Shown here: piece after piece, positions 1 through 6,870 of the stretch
Layout of the letters: each line of letters begins with the position of its first letter
Position numbering within the stretch: position 1 is the stretch's first letter
Origin: Alistipes sp. CAG:514
GTDB lineage: Bacteria > Bacteroidota > Bacteroidia > Bacteroidales > UBA932
Length of the DNA stretch: 7,071 bases
Assembly: GCA_000431015.1 (NCBI GenBank)
Contig: HF986049.1
Location: 1 to 7,071 of the forward strand
Direction: 5' to 3'
The notes under the pieces: generated by a model
Databases searched by the model: none
What the model was told of the DNA's origin: nothing
Seen by the model: only the letters and a program-made list of their open reading frames with translations
Made by a program: the position numbers and the translations under genes

Positions 1-670
1 TAATGTATTGCGAGATCACTTCATTCATTCCCGACCGTCCCATATACGGAGGATTGGCCACTACAGCCGTATACTTATCTGTAAGAGCAAGTATCAAATC
101 CATTGATGGAAGTACTGCCTTAATCGCATCGGGTACAAAGTCTGAATTCTCCCATTCGGCGGTTCGTGCCTCTATTTTGTATCTGGTGGTATCTGATATC
201 TCGAACTTCATTATTGAGCCTAGATTCTTGGATTGCCTTAACAGCTCGAATGCGTCTGCTGTCTCTTTGATTGTCTCTGAATCGGCCCCCAGAAAATAAT
301 GTGGCAGGTAACTCTCCAATGTACCTTCATGCGATAATGATTCAAATGGTTCAGGCATATCGAGAACCCTAGGCATAACTCTGGCATCCAGGAAAGAACG
401 GTCCCTCTGAGCCGCTTTCATCAAAAGAGCAAATGTCGCCAACTGCTTGGCACGTGTGTCTATGTCAATGCCTATGAGGTTTTTCCTGAAAATGTTTTCG
501 ATTGCATTTCTAGGAGAATAGAACTCATCCATGTACATATCATACAGAAGATCAAATCCCTCATTCAGGATATGTCCCGAACCACAAGCAGGGTCAATCA
601 TCTTGTAGTCTGTAATGTCGTCTATCTTCAATATGTCATCATCAGATGTCCGTTCGTCATTTTTTACGAG
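1..670 (-). pseudogene. pglX: PglX continuation downstream of an in-frame stop (methyltransferase core, runs off window)
   Basis: Reading leftwards in exactly the same frame as the 671-1510 ORF, I translated every codon from 668-670 to 2-4 and found 223 codons with no stop. The segment holds the class I adenine-N6 methyltransferase signatures: motif I DPACGSGH at 572-595 (codons 306-313 counted from the pglX start), which binds S-adenosylmethionine, and the catalytic NPPYMG at 38-55 (NPPY at codons 486-489). Between them is LIGIDIDTRAKQLA, typical of the SAM-binding fold. In type 1 BREX, PglX methylates a non-palindromic site to mark self DNA and is also needed for defence. Full PglX is usually about 1,200 residues, so over half lies outside the window. 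The first in-frame ATG after the stop is at 601-599, two codons before motif I, with no evident ribosome binding site. Separate translation is therefore possible but poorly supported. I treat it as the stranded remainder of a broken pglX. Confidence 0.85.
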
Positions 671-1510
671 TTACTCCATGGTATCGCCAAGTGGAGAATC
701 CGGATTATTGTCCAGATATATGCGTCCAATGGTATTTTGGACCATATATTTCACAATCCAGTTAGGTGTGAAAATCTGCGTGGCGGCAGGGATGTCCTCC
801 TTCGCAACTTTTGCCTTGCTGGCGAACACCTCGTCTTTTTTCTCGGAAATATAGAACTGATATAACCATCCTATCAGTTCCGACTTAGTATAATCCTCAT
901 CGGTAAGATAAGATGTGCTGTTCAATAAATCCACAAAGCCCCCTTTTGAGAGGATATTATCAGGAAGAAGAATGGAAACAAATTTTTCTATACCTCCAAA
1001 GCAGTTGAATATCACCGGATTGGATTCACAAAATGCTTCTATCAGAAGTTTAAACTGCTCATCTATACGAGTCGGGTCTGCTAAAAGCCTGTTAAGCGAT
1101 TCCGCAACACTTGCTTTGAGAGGAATCGTGATCCTTCCTGCCCTTGCCTGTGCCACGATCACGGGTACTCTGGACTCATCATTGACATACTCCATCACCG
1201 GTTCGATGAAATGATTCTTCTGCATTATGCGGATGGCAATCATCCTGTTGAACCAAGTGTATGCGGCTTCCTCACAAACTTCCTTGATTCCATGAGCGAC
1301 AATCTTGGATTTCAGTTCCATCCAAGCCTCATAAAACCCTTCATCCTTAATTTGATCCATAAATATGGATCCACCTTGAATTCTTGAGGGATCACTTACA
1401 CGTACGTTTCCCTCCAAATCGAAACCAAGTTCCAGTATTTTATTTAATACGCCTTGCTTCAGTATATTACGCGACTGAATCGCAAAGCTCTTGAGTGGCG
1501 CAGTATTCAT
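671..1510 (-). CDS. pglX: BREX type 1 adenine methyltransferase PglX, N-terminal part ending at an in-frame TAA
   Basis: This ORF encodes the first 279 residues of PglX, the site-specific adenine methyltransferase of BREX. It begins MNTAPLKSFAIQSRN, a typical PglX opening, and carries the conserved N-terminal region, including AAYTWFNRMIAIRIM (about residues 82-96) and IFTPNWIVKYMVQNTIGRIY (about 247-266), just before the methyltransferase core. The ATG at 1510 lies 18 nt after the brxC stop, with GGAAAG nine bases upstream as a weak ribosome binding site. The frame ends in SPLGDTME followed by TAA (673-671), and the same frame continues with LVKNDERT and the catalytic motifs. Intact homologues normally read through this point, and a Tyr here would be one base away (TAT or TAC to TAA). 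Alone, this product lacks both the SAM-binding and catalytic motifs, so it should have no methyltransferase activity. Sequence error, recent inactivation and a tolerated split are all possible. Confidence 0.9.
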   Translation of the reverse strand: MNTAPLKSFAIQSRNILKQGVLNKILELGFDLEGNVRVSDPSRIQGGSIFMDQIKDEGFYEAWMELKSKIVAHGIKEVCEEAAYTWFNRMIAIRIMQKNHFIEPVMEYVNDESRVPVIVAQARAGRITIPLKASVAESLNRLLADPTRIDEQFKLLIEAFCESNPVIFNCFGGIEKFVSILLPDNILSKGGFVDLLNSTSYLTDEDYTKSELIGWLYQFYISEKKDEVFASKAKVAKEDIPAATQIFTPNWIVKYMVQNTIGRIYLDNNPDSPLGDTME

Positions 1511-1528
1511 TGATATTGACTTTCCAAA

Positions 1529-4500
1529 TTATAAAACACGAATCTCGTCATTGTCTCCGAGAGCATCTATCAGGTTCTGCCTGATAGAATCGACATAAGC
1601 ATTAAGTTCTTCAATACTCGTAATCCTCTTCGCCTTGCAAATATCCTTAGCTGCAATGCGTTTGATCTTCTTTGGCAGAGGCTTATCCGGAATCGGCGTC
1701 TCGGGATCTACAGATGACGGAGTCACTGGAATTCTATTGTTAATGTCCTCCAACTGCTTGTCACGGAAGCCATCTACATTTGCATTGCTCTTGAGTGCAT
1801 AGAGATTATCAGTGGCGCATTTTGCATCCACAAAATTCCTGAATGACGACTTGTCGAAAGAAACGCCAACAGATATCGCATACTGTTCGAGTTCATCCAA
1901 CACGTCAGAATATGCAGTACGAATCTTCTCGGACAAAACGCTCTTGATGTCACCAAGTTTCCTGTTTAACGCATCCACCCGCTTCTTGTATATAGGCAGA
2001 TTGTTTATCGGATCCGTCTCTGAAAGAATTCCTTTCAAATCTTTGACGTACTTTATTCCCTCATCGTCGGAAATGAAATCAAAATTGTCCTTGTTCTTTT
2101 CGACGTACTCATAGAATTTGTTGAATGCTGCCATCTGCGGACCTGAAGCAAACTGGATAATTGTCTTGCATCTATCCATCATTTTCATGCTCTCTTCTCG
2201 TTGTGCAACGACCAGTCTGAAGAATTTCTCAGGATCCCGTTCCGCAAACCACTCGTCTCTGACTCTTGAAACCATTCTATCTAGTTCTTCAGCCAAAGAA
2301 CCCGCATGATTGCTTCTCAACTTTCCGGCAGTTTCGGAATAGTTCTTCTGAATAGTAATGAGTGGTGAATCCGAATCATTATGGCAGATGTTGAACAGTT
2401 CAGAACTGTCAAGAGGGTACGACTTGGAAAAGTCATTGAAGATATCTTTCCATGCCTTGGTGAAGTCCTGAACAAGTTGCTGACTTATCTGACGTGCAGG
2501 TGTGATGGTGAAACTGTTCCTGTCTCTAAGTATCTGTTCGGCCAATGTCTTTTTATCAACATTGGGATTGCCCTTGTATGAGAATGCCCTGTTATGACGA
2601 CGGACAAGCTCGTTGACAAAATATACTGTCGCAATCTCGTTCCAACCATATGGAGCCTGATTGAACCAAGCCAGCAGATCGCCAAGAACCATGTCCCCAG
2701 GTTGCCGGTTGAGACGGTTCTCGATTTCCTGCTCGGCATCAGTGAGTTGATTTATAGCACTGTACTCGTTAGGTTCTATCGGCCTAAGTATCTTAGCTTT
2801 CAAAGCATCAGCTGTTGCCGGGATATTCTGACCTGAAACATAGGATGCGCAAGGATATACTGACTTACACTGTTCCTGAAGTGCAGTCTTAAATCGCTCG
2901 GTTCCTTTTCTGGATCCAAGAATACCTGCAGATAGAACGCTCTGACCGACCACGACAGGGCAGGTGTCAAGAATCTTACAGAATTCAGGATAGATACTGC
3001 TATTCAACAACTCTGCAGCTCTGGTACGGAATTCGTTGTTCGTCTTAGTACGTTGCTCGGATGAATTTGACGCATACTGGCTCAAATACTCCTGAACCTT
3101 GCAGTACCAGAAAAACTCATTTCTAAGCTTACGGTTTGCGCCATAATCATTCACAAGAAAATAAACCATTCTCTTTGGCTCGTTCCTGAAAGCAAAAGTC
3201 TGAAGATTCGTATCTGAAGCATCCGTCTTGAACTCGACAATAAGATTTGAATTGGACTGTCCCATTACGAATCGGTCGTTGATTGCTAGACCAATCGACA
3301 ACGGATTACCAATATACATCTCACGGTTGCTTACGATAATATATTTTCCAAATATACCCTTCAATGCATTTACGACCGCATTGGCATTCGGGTTCTGGCT
3401 GATGATGAGTCTGTTGACCTCGGATTCTTCCTCGGTAAGGAAACAATAGACATCAGCCTTGCCTTCTTTGCTTTGAACACGAACGACACTGTTTTCAACG
3501 AGGTATACAAGCACCTTTTCAATCTTCTCCTTTAATTCCAGTTTATTCTGGTCAATTTCAGTCATCATGAGTGTCACGATATTGTCCAAAGTCGCCGGAA
3601 AGAGGAGTTTGTCTTTGTCGCTTATGTTGCATAGCATGAAGAGGAGGTTGACCACCCTCTGTCCAAATGCCTTGTCTTCATATGTCGCAACAATGGCATT
3701 TGCGTTCTTGATGGCTCTCTGTCCGTCATGTTTGAGACCTGCAGCAAACATTGACGAGAACATCATATCAAAGGAAATGAGTTGACCTACCTGCTCGTTC
3801 TTGTGATCCTGCGCCGTCTTATGAGTGATTTTCAAAACGGAACGTTCATTTCCTTTGACTTCCGTATCGACATAGGACAAGGCAACAAATGCATCGAACA
3901 CATTCATGATCAGTTGGAACTGATAAGGTACGAAAGGATAGTAGTTTATGAAATCTTCTTTTGTCGCATACTTGCGATAGCCGGTGGGAAGATCAAACTG
4001 AGACTCGATAGCGGTTCTCTTTCTGTCATATAACTTACCCAGTTCAGCAACACCGTCCTCATCCTTATCAAGAATACGCTTTTGAGTTATATACTCGGTA
4101 TTTGTTCCCTGCAGGGCGACGCGTGTCTCAAAACGACCGAGAATCTTTCCGTACTGATCCGAAGTATCAGTGATACGGCAAGTGTCCAGAACCTCGGAGA
4201 GATCCTGCTGGGCCGTACAGCCTACCCATACTTTCTTGTCGCAGTCCTTGGCTATGGTCGTGACAATTTGCTGCATTTGCAACAGAAGTTCCTGACGAGA
4301 TCCGATGAACTGACTGACCTCATCGATGAAGAACAGGAGACGATAGTTTTCCCCTTTTGTGGAAACATACTTCTTGAGTTCTTCACTGAGCTTTTCAGGT
4401 GTCGCATCCACAGCATTCCTTGCAATCTGCTCCCTTATGACGTCTGTCGAGAAGTCAGCGACTTCAGCTGCTTTATCCATGACATAGTCAAGTTCTGTGA

Positions 4501-5134
4501 TTGCAAGTGTCTCAGCTTCCTTATCCCAGTCGAATCCGTCTTCCGCAAGTGCATTCTTGAATGCTTGATACTTTTCCTTATCCTGAAGGGGTTTCTCAAG
4601 ATATTGCGCAAGAGCGATACTGAATTTATGATACCCTCTGAATCCATTAAACTCTTCCCATATCGCCTTTGCAAAAGTTGTACGGCTGTTCGTGTCGTCG
4701 CCTATCTTGTCGCCGATGTTAAAAAGGACAGTATCAATGTCCGCTTTCTTCAACCATTCAACAAGATCCCTGAAGTCGGCGAGAGTCGGTTCAAGTTTGC
4801 TGGCTTGCTTCGTCAGCGGATCAAAATCATGCTCAACAGCATATAGCATGCGATTCAGAGCCTGCTCCCTATGCTCTGGAACGAGACAGAAGTTCAGATA
4901 CTTCAAGAAATGTGATTTACCGGAACCATAGTATCCGTTGATCCATATTCCGGAATGGCTGACTTTTCGGTTCCTTACTGCGTTAAGGACGTGGAACAGG
5001 CCATTAAGGATTTCATCCGTAAATACGTATTCTTCAATCTCGACCTTAACAGTCGATTCGTTATTGTCTGTTACTGACACCGCCGGATTCAACGGGCGAG
5101 AAATATCATTCTTGTATAACTGTTCTAGTATCAT
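1529..5134 (-). CDS. brxC: BREX type 1 P-loop ATPase BrxC
   Basis: This 1,201-residue protein has the usual length of BrxC, the large AAA+-like ATPase required for BREX defence and for BREX-dependent methylation. Visible ATPase elements are a Walker A motif GYYGSGKSHF (residues 67-76), a Walker B motif LLFFIDEVSQF (266-276), a sensor-1-like strand VWVGCTAQQDL (302-312), and a possible arginine finger in GRFETRVAL (333-341). The long C-terminal two-thirds is mostly helical and charged, without motifs I can name. The last about 80 residues contain a proline-rich linker (VTPSSVDPETPIPDKPLPKK) and a helical end. No membrane segment or signal peptide is seen, so it is cytoplasmic. The ATG at 5134 follows the brxB stop by 8 nt and precedes pglX by 18 nt, so translation is probably coupled. 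The frame is intact. An antisense frame of 254 codons lies inside it and is regarded as a shadow. Confidence 0.95.
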   Translation of the reverse strand: MILEQLYKNDISRPLNPAVSVTDNNESTVKVEIEEYVFTDEILNGLFHVLNAVRNRKVSHSGIWINGYYGSGKSHFLKYLNFCLVPEHREQALNRMLYAVEHDFDPLTKQASKLEPTLADFRDLVEWLKKADIDTVLFNIGDKIGDDTNSRTTFAKAIWEEFNGFRGYHKFSIALAQYLEKPLQDKEKYQAFKNALAEDGFDWDKEAETLAITELDYVMDKAAEVADFSTDVIREQIARNAVDATPEKLSEELKKYVSTKGENYRLLFFIDEVSQFIGSRQELLLQMQQIVTTIAKDCDKKVWVGCTAQQDLSEVLDTCRITDTSDQYGKILGRFETRVALQGTNTEYITQKRILDKDEDGVAELGKLYDRKRTAIESQFDLPTGYRKYATKEDFINYYPFVPYQFQLIMNVFDAFVALSYVDTEVKGNERSVLKITHKTAQDHKNEQVGQLISFDMMFSSMFAAGLKHDGQRAIKNANAIVATYEDKAFGQRVVNLLFMLCNISDKDKLLFPATLDNIVTLMMTEIDQNKLELKEKIEKVLVYLVENSVVRVQSKEGKADVYCFLTEEESEVNRLIISQNPNANAVVNALKGIFGKYIIVSNREMYIGNPLSIGLAINDRFVMGQSNSNLIVEFKTDASDTNLQTFAFRNEPKRMVYFLVNDYGANRKLRNEFFWYCKVQEYLSQYASNSSEQRTKTNNEFRTRAAELLNSSIYPEFCKILDTCPVVVGQSVLSAGILGSRKGTERFKTALQEQCKSVYPCASYVSGQNIPATADALKAKILRPIEPNEYSAINQLTDAEQEIENRLNRQPGDMVLGDLLAWFNQAPYGWNEIATVYFVNELVRRHNRAFSYKGNPNVDKKTLAEQILRDRNSFTITPARQISQQLVQDFTKAWKDIFNDFSKSYPLDSSELFNICHNDSDSPLITIQKNYSETAGKLRSNHAGSLAEELDRMVSRVRDEWFAERDPEKFFRLVVAQREESMKMMDRCKTIIQFASGPQMAAFNKFYEYVEKNKDNFDFISDDEGIKYVKDLKGILSETDPINNLPIYKKRVDALNRKLGDIKSVLSEKIRTAYSDVLDELEQYAISVGVSFDKSSFRNFVDAKCATDNLYALKSNANVDGFRDKQLEDINNRIPVTPSSVDPETPIPDKPLPKKIKRIAAKDICKAKRITSIEELNAYVDSIRQNLIDALGDNDEIRVL

Positions 5135-5142
5135 AATAATGG

Positions 5143-5751
5143 CTATTCATTCATTAAAACTATTGCTCTGTATGTATGGTTATCTTCGAGATCTCCAAAA
5201 AGATTAAAGGAGGAACCGCTTTGGTCTCCAGGATAGAAGAGTATAATCTTATATCTTTCTGATCTATTGTATGGTTCATACCTGTTCAGCAGATTGCTTG
5301 TTCTCAGGTATGGATAGATGTTGCCAAGCCCATACATAAAGACATAAGGACGTATGTACTCGTCTATCTTGTTGACGTGCTCCATTATCCTGTCGTGCAA
5401 ATACTTCATGAAGGCATCGCTGTTGGCCTTCAGTTGTAGTACCCTTGTCACGTCGTCCGGTTTTGTACGGTCCTTGTCCAGAATATACTCCAGATATGAC
5501 GGATGTTTGCCAAATGACTGCTTGTCCATGAATTGACAGAATTCCTCGAAAATGTCAAGAGTCAACACGTCGACATTGTTTACTGGGCGTTTGATGTTAT
5601 CCTTGATTCGGTCTATCTGTTCCCGCATCTCAAACTCCTTATCAGCCTGATATAGATATACAAAAAAATTGTAGAAGAGATTGCTTTGCGTATCCTGAAA
5701 GGCTTTGCTGCATAACTTCTCATAAAGTTGTTCAACTGTCATCGGTATCAT
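5143..5751 (-). CDS. brxB: BREX type 1 protein BrxB (DUF1788)
   Basis: This 202-residue protein matches BrxB (DUF1788) in length and gene position, between brxA and brxC. Recognisable family features are the C-terminal block with YKIILFYPGD (167-176) followed by FNLFGDLEDNHTYRA (182-196), and the central MYGLGNIYPYLRTSNLLN (139-156). BrxB is a small cytoplasmic protein required for BREX in tested systems. Its biochemical role is not settled, and nothing here reveals catalysis. The start at 5751 forms an ATGA overlap with the brxA stop and sits 8 nt after a full AGGAGG. The next in-frame ATG (5742) would be 17 nt from that site, so I prefer the first. The stop codon TAG at 5145-5143 is followed by brxC after 8 nt. 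Confidence 0.93.
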   Translation of the reverse strand: MIPMTVEQLYEKLCSKAFQDTQSNLFYNFFVYLYQADKEFEMREQIDRIKDNIKRPVNNVDVLTLDIFEEFCQFMDKQSFGKHPSYLEYILDKDRTKPDDVTRVLQLKANSDAFMKYLHDRIMEHVNKIDEYIRPYVFMYGLGNIYPYLRTSNLLNRYEPYNRSERYKIILFYPGDQSGSSFNLFGDLEDNHTYRAIVLMNE

Positions 5752-6395
5752 ATGGCAGACCTCCTAATTTGTTCAATCCTATACTGAGGAAGAAAGCACG
5801 CCTGAAGGAACCAGACGTCCCCATTAAGCACATAGTATGAAAGTGCCTCGTCCGACAGGGTCGGCGGAACAAGTTCTCCGCTTGACTTGTCTATTAGACC
5901 TGCCTGCTTCAGCATGGTGATATAGGTGCTAGAAATCTTCTTTCTTGTCAATTCCGACCAACTGTCAACAAACTCATCCTTCGATGCGATTTCATTGAGG
6001 CACATCATCACATCATTATTGACAAGTACCCTGTCAATGGAGTTGTATTTGGGAAGAGCCAGCTCCACCTGAAAGTGAAACAGCAGTTTATACGTCTTTA
6101 ACAGGACATAAAAAAGGGCCAGCCGTTGTTGTTCTTCGGGCTTTGATAAAAAGTCCTTCCAGAATGATTTGGGCATCGTATCAAATCTCTTTGACAGTTC
6201 TGCCATCACCCTGTCCCTGGCAGAAACCGACTGTATCTTTAAATACTGCGCATCCTCCTTTAACTTCTTTCTCGTATCTACAGAATTGTCCTCCAGCAAC
6301 ATTTGCACAACGGTCAGTGTCTCACTGAACATCATGCTTGCTGCTGTAAAGGATGCACCATATGGGCTGTTGTGTCTTTGCATTTGTCTAGGCAT
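5748..6395 (-). CDS. brxA: BREX type 1 protein BrxA (DUF1819)
   Basis: This 215-residue protein corresponds to BrxA (DUF1819), normally about 200 residues and the first conserved gene of type 1 BREX. The N terminus contains YGASFTAASMMFSETLTVVQ (12-31), resembling the family's opening with its SFTA motif. A winged-helix-like segment is seen around WSELTRKKISSTYITMLKQA (146-165), then GLIDK, fitting published reports that BrxA binds DNA. No membrane segment is visible. The ATG at 6395 shares its A with the preceding gene's TAA (TAATG), pointing to translational coupling. No strong Shine-Dalgarno precedes it. An ATG four codons later (M5) could also serve, leaving a start nearer the usual family N terminus. 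The gene overlaps brxB by 4 nt. Confidence 0.92.
   Translation of the reverse strand: MPRQMQRHNSPYGASFTAASMMFSETLTVVQMLLEDNSVDTRKKLKEDAQYLKIQSVSARDRVMAELSKRFDTMPKSFWKDFLSKPEEQQRLALFYVLLKTYKLLFHFQVELALPKYNSIDRVLVNNDVMMCLNEIASKDEFVDSWSELTRKKISSTYITMLKQAGLIDKSSGELVPPTLSDEALSYYVLNGDVWFLQACFLPQYRIEQIRRSAI
5760..5765 (-). promoter_or_regulatory. strong Shine-Dalgarno site for brxB
   Basis: CCTCCT on the plus strand reads AGGAGG on the coding strand, 8 nt before the brxB ATG at 5751 and inside the 3' end of brxA. Such a complete site is unusual among the otherwise weak ribosome sites of this operon. It decides the brxB start and suggests brxB is translated at a high rate even without coupling to brxA. 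Confidence 0.7.
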
Positions 6396-6652
6396 TATTT
6401 CGATAATTCAAATTCGCCACCATTCTTACCCTCAATTTTTGTGGCCAGCTCCGGATTCATTTCCAACAGACGAGTCAATGATTCTTTTACCGCAGGTTCA
6501 TGCTCTGGAATAACATCTATCATTTTCCTTATCATCTCAGCATATGAGATTGTTCTGCCATACGCTAACGCATATGCCATTTTCCATATTTTGAGTTCTT
6601 CCACTAAAGTCTCTGGGAGGTTTAGTCCGGAATACTTAATCTTATTCGACAT
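6395..6652 (-). CDS. small putative ribbon-helix-helix DNA-binding protein heading the BREX operon
   Basis: I do not recognise a named family. The 85-residue product begins MSNKIKYSGLNLPETLVEEL. It can be read as a short beta strand (KIKYSGLNLP, 4-13), a first helix (about 14-31, ending at YGRT) and a second helix (SYAEMIRKMIDVI, about 36-48). This is the order of ribbon-helix-helix repressors such as CopG or antitoxin-type proteins. The rest, to residue 85, is charged and probably partner- or dimer-related. The frame extends upstream to a TTG at 6706, but that codon overlaps the promoter's upstream element, and the added residues would be an unlikely MLTIMIIVIFVI segment, so I choose the ATG at 6652. 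Its stop overlaps the brxA start, so it is co-transcribed and probably translationally coupled with BREX. An autoregulator of the operon is the natural inference. It is not a WYL-type BrxR. An antitoxin-like or accessory role remains possible. Confidence 0.75.
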   Translation of the reverse strand: MSNKIKYSGLNLPETLVEELKIWKMAYALAYGRTISYAEMIRKMIDVIPEHEPAVKESLTRLLEMNPELATKIEGKNGGEFELSK

Positions 6653-6675
6653 GATATTTTTCTTGCTTCTTATTA

Positions 6676-6707
6676 CAAATATAACAATTATCATAATCGT
6701 AAGCAAG
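6676..6707 (-). promoter_or_regulatory. Bacteroides-type promoter of the BREX operon
   Basis: Read on the minus strand, TATATTTG (6683-6676) matches the Bacteroidota -7 consensus TAnnTTTG exactly. CTTG (6707-6704) serves as the -33 element, with 20 nt between its TTG and the -7 box, inside the known 19-21 nt range. Transcription would start near 6669, leaving a leader of roughly 15-20 nt before the ATG at 6652. A 4-bp inverted repeat ATAA-CAA-TTAT (6681-6691, plus strand) overlaps the -7 box and spacer and could be part of an operator. No other good promoter was seen upstream of this operon. Confidence 0.6.
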
Positions 6708-6723
6708 ATAAATGGCTACAAAC

Positions 6724-6736
6724 GGGTTTATAACCC
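6724..6736. repeat. perfect inverted repeat GGGTT-TAT-AACCC
   Basis: Two 5-bp arms (6724-6728 and 6732-6736) flank a 3-base centre. The symmetry extends outward to AA...TT beyond one mismatch. It lies 16 bp upstream of the BREX -33 element in the divergent intergenic region. It may be an operator for the ribbon-helix-helix protein. It may also be a weak terminator hairpin that shields the BREX operon from transcription entering from the right. Confidence 0.5.
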
Positions 6737-6779
6737 TTTCTTTATGGCAAAGATGTCATTCTTTCCGTTATTCCCGACC

Positions 6780-6799
6780 CATTTATTTCTTAATAAATG
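6780..6799. repeat. perfect 8-bp inverted repeat in the AT-rich spacer
   Basis: CATTTATT (6780-6787) and AATAAATG (6792-6799) are exact reverse complements separated by TCTT. The element is centred about 80 bp upstream of the plus-strand ATG at 6871 and about 85 bp upstream of the BREX promoter. It could be an operator, a weak hairpin or simply a product of the extreme AT content, and its arms are almost pure A/T. Confidence 0.45.
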
Positions 6800-6833
6800 T
6801 ATCTCTTTAATGTTGTTTATGTATTATATTTAT

Positions 6834-6841
6834 TGTCTTTG
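6834..6841 (+). promoter_or_regulatory. possible promoter -7 element for the right-hand gene
   Basis: TGTCTTTG differs by one base from the Bacteroidota -7 consensus TAnnTTTG. A TTG at 6813-6815 lies 18 nt upstream, one short of the usual spacing. The predicted start near 6848 would give a leader of about 20 nt before the ATG at 6871. Both elements are imperfect and the region is very AT-rich, so this is a weak call. Confidence 0.25.
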
Positions 6842-6870
6842 CCGAAAAATCAAAAGCAAAGTCGACAAAG

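Noticed and set aside
658..673. A frameshift at the A6 run (660-665) as the cause of the pglX break
   Set aside because: The frame before the TAA and the frame carrying DPACGSG and NPPY are the same, so no indel is required. The change is a stop codon only.
3..865. Plus-strand open frames of about 80-100 codons (3-299, 572-865, 615-854)
   Set aside because: They are antisense to pglX, whose minus-strand translation carries clear methyltransferase motifs. None has recognisable features.
4082..4846. A 254-codon open frame on the plus strand, antisense to brxC
   Set aside because: It lies wholly inside the strongly supported brxC gene, has no ribosome site or promoter, and its cysteine- and leucine-rich product resembles no family I know. 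It is a shadow of brxC codon use.
6653..6706. Upstream extension of the small regulator to a TTG start at 6706
   Set aside because: The TTG coincides with the promoter -33 element, so it would lie upstream of the transcript start, and the added hydrophobic residues do not fit a DNA-binding protein.
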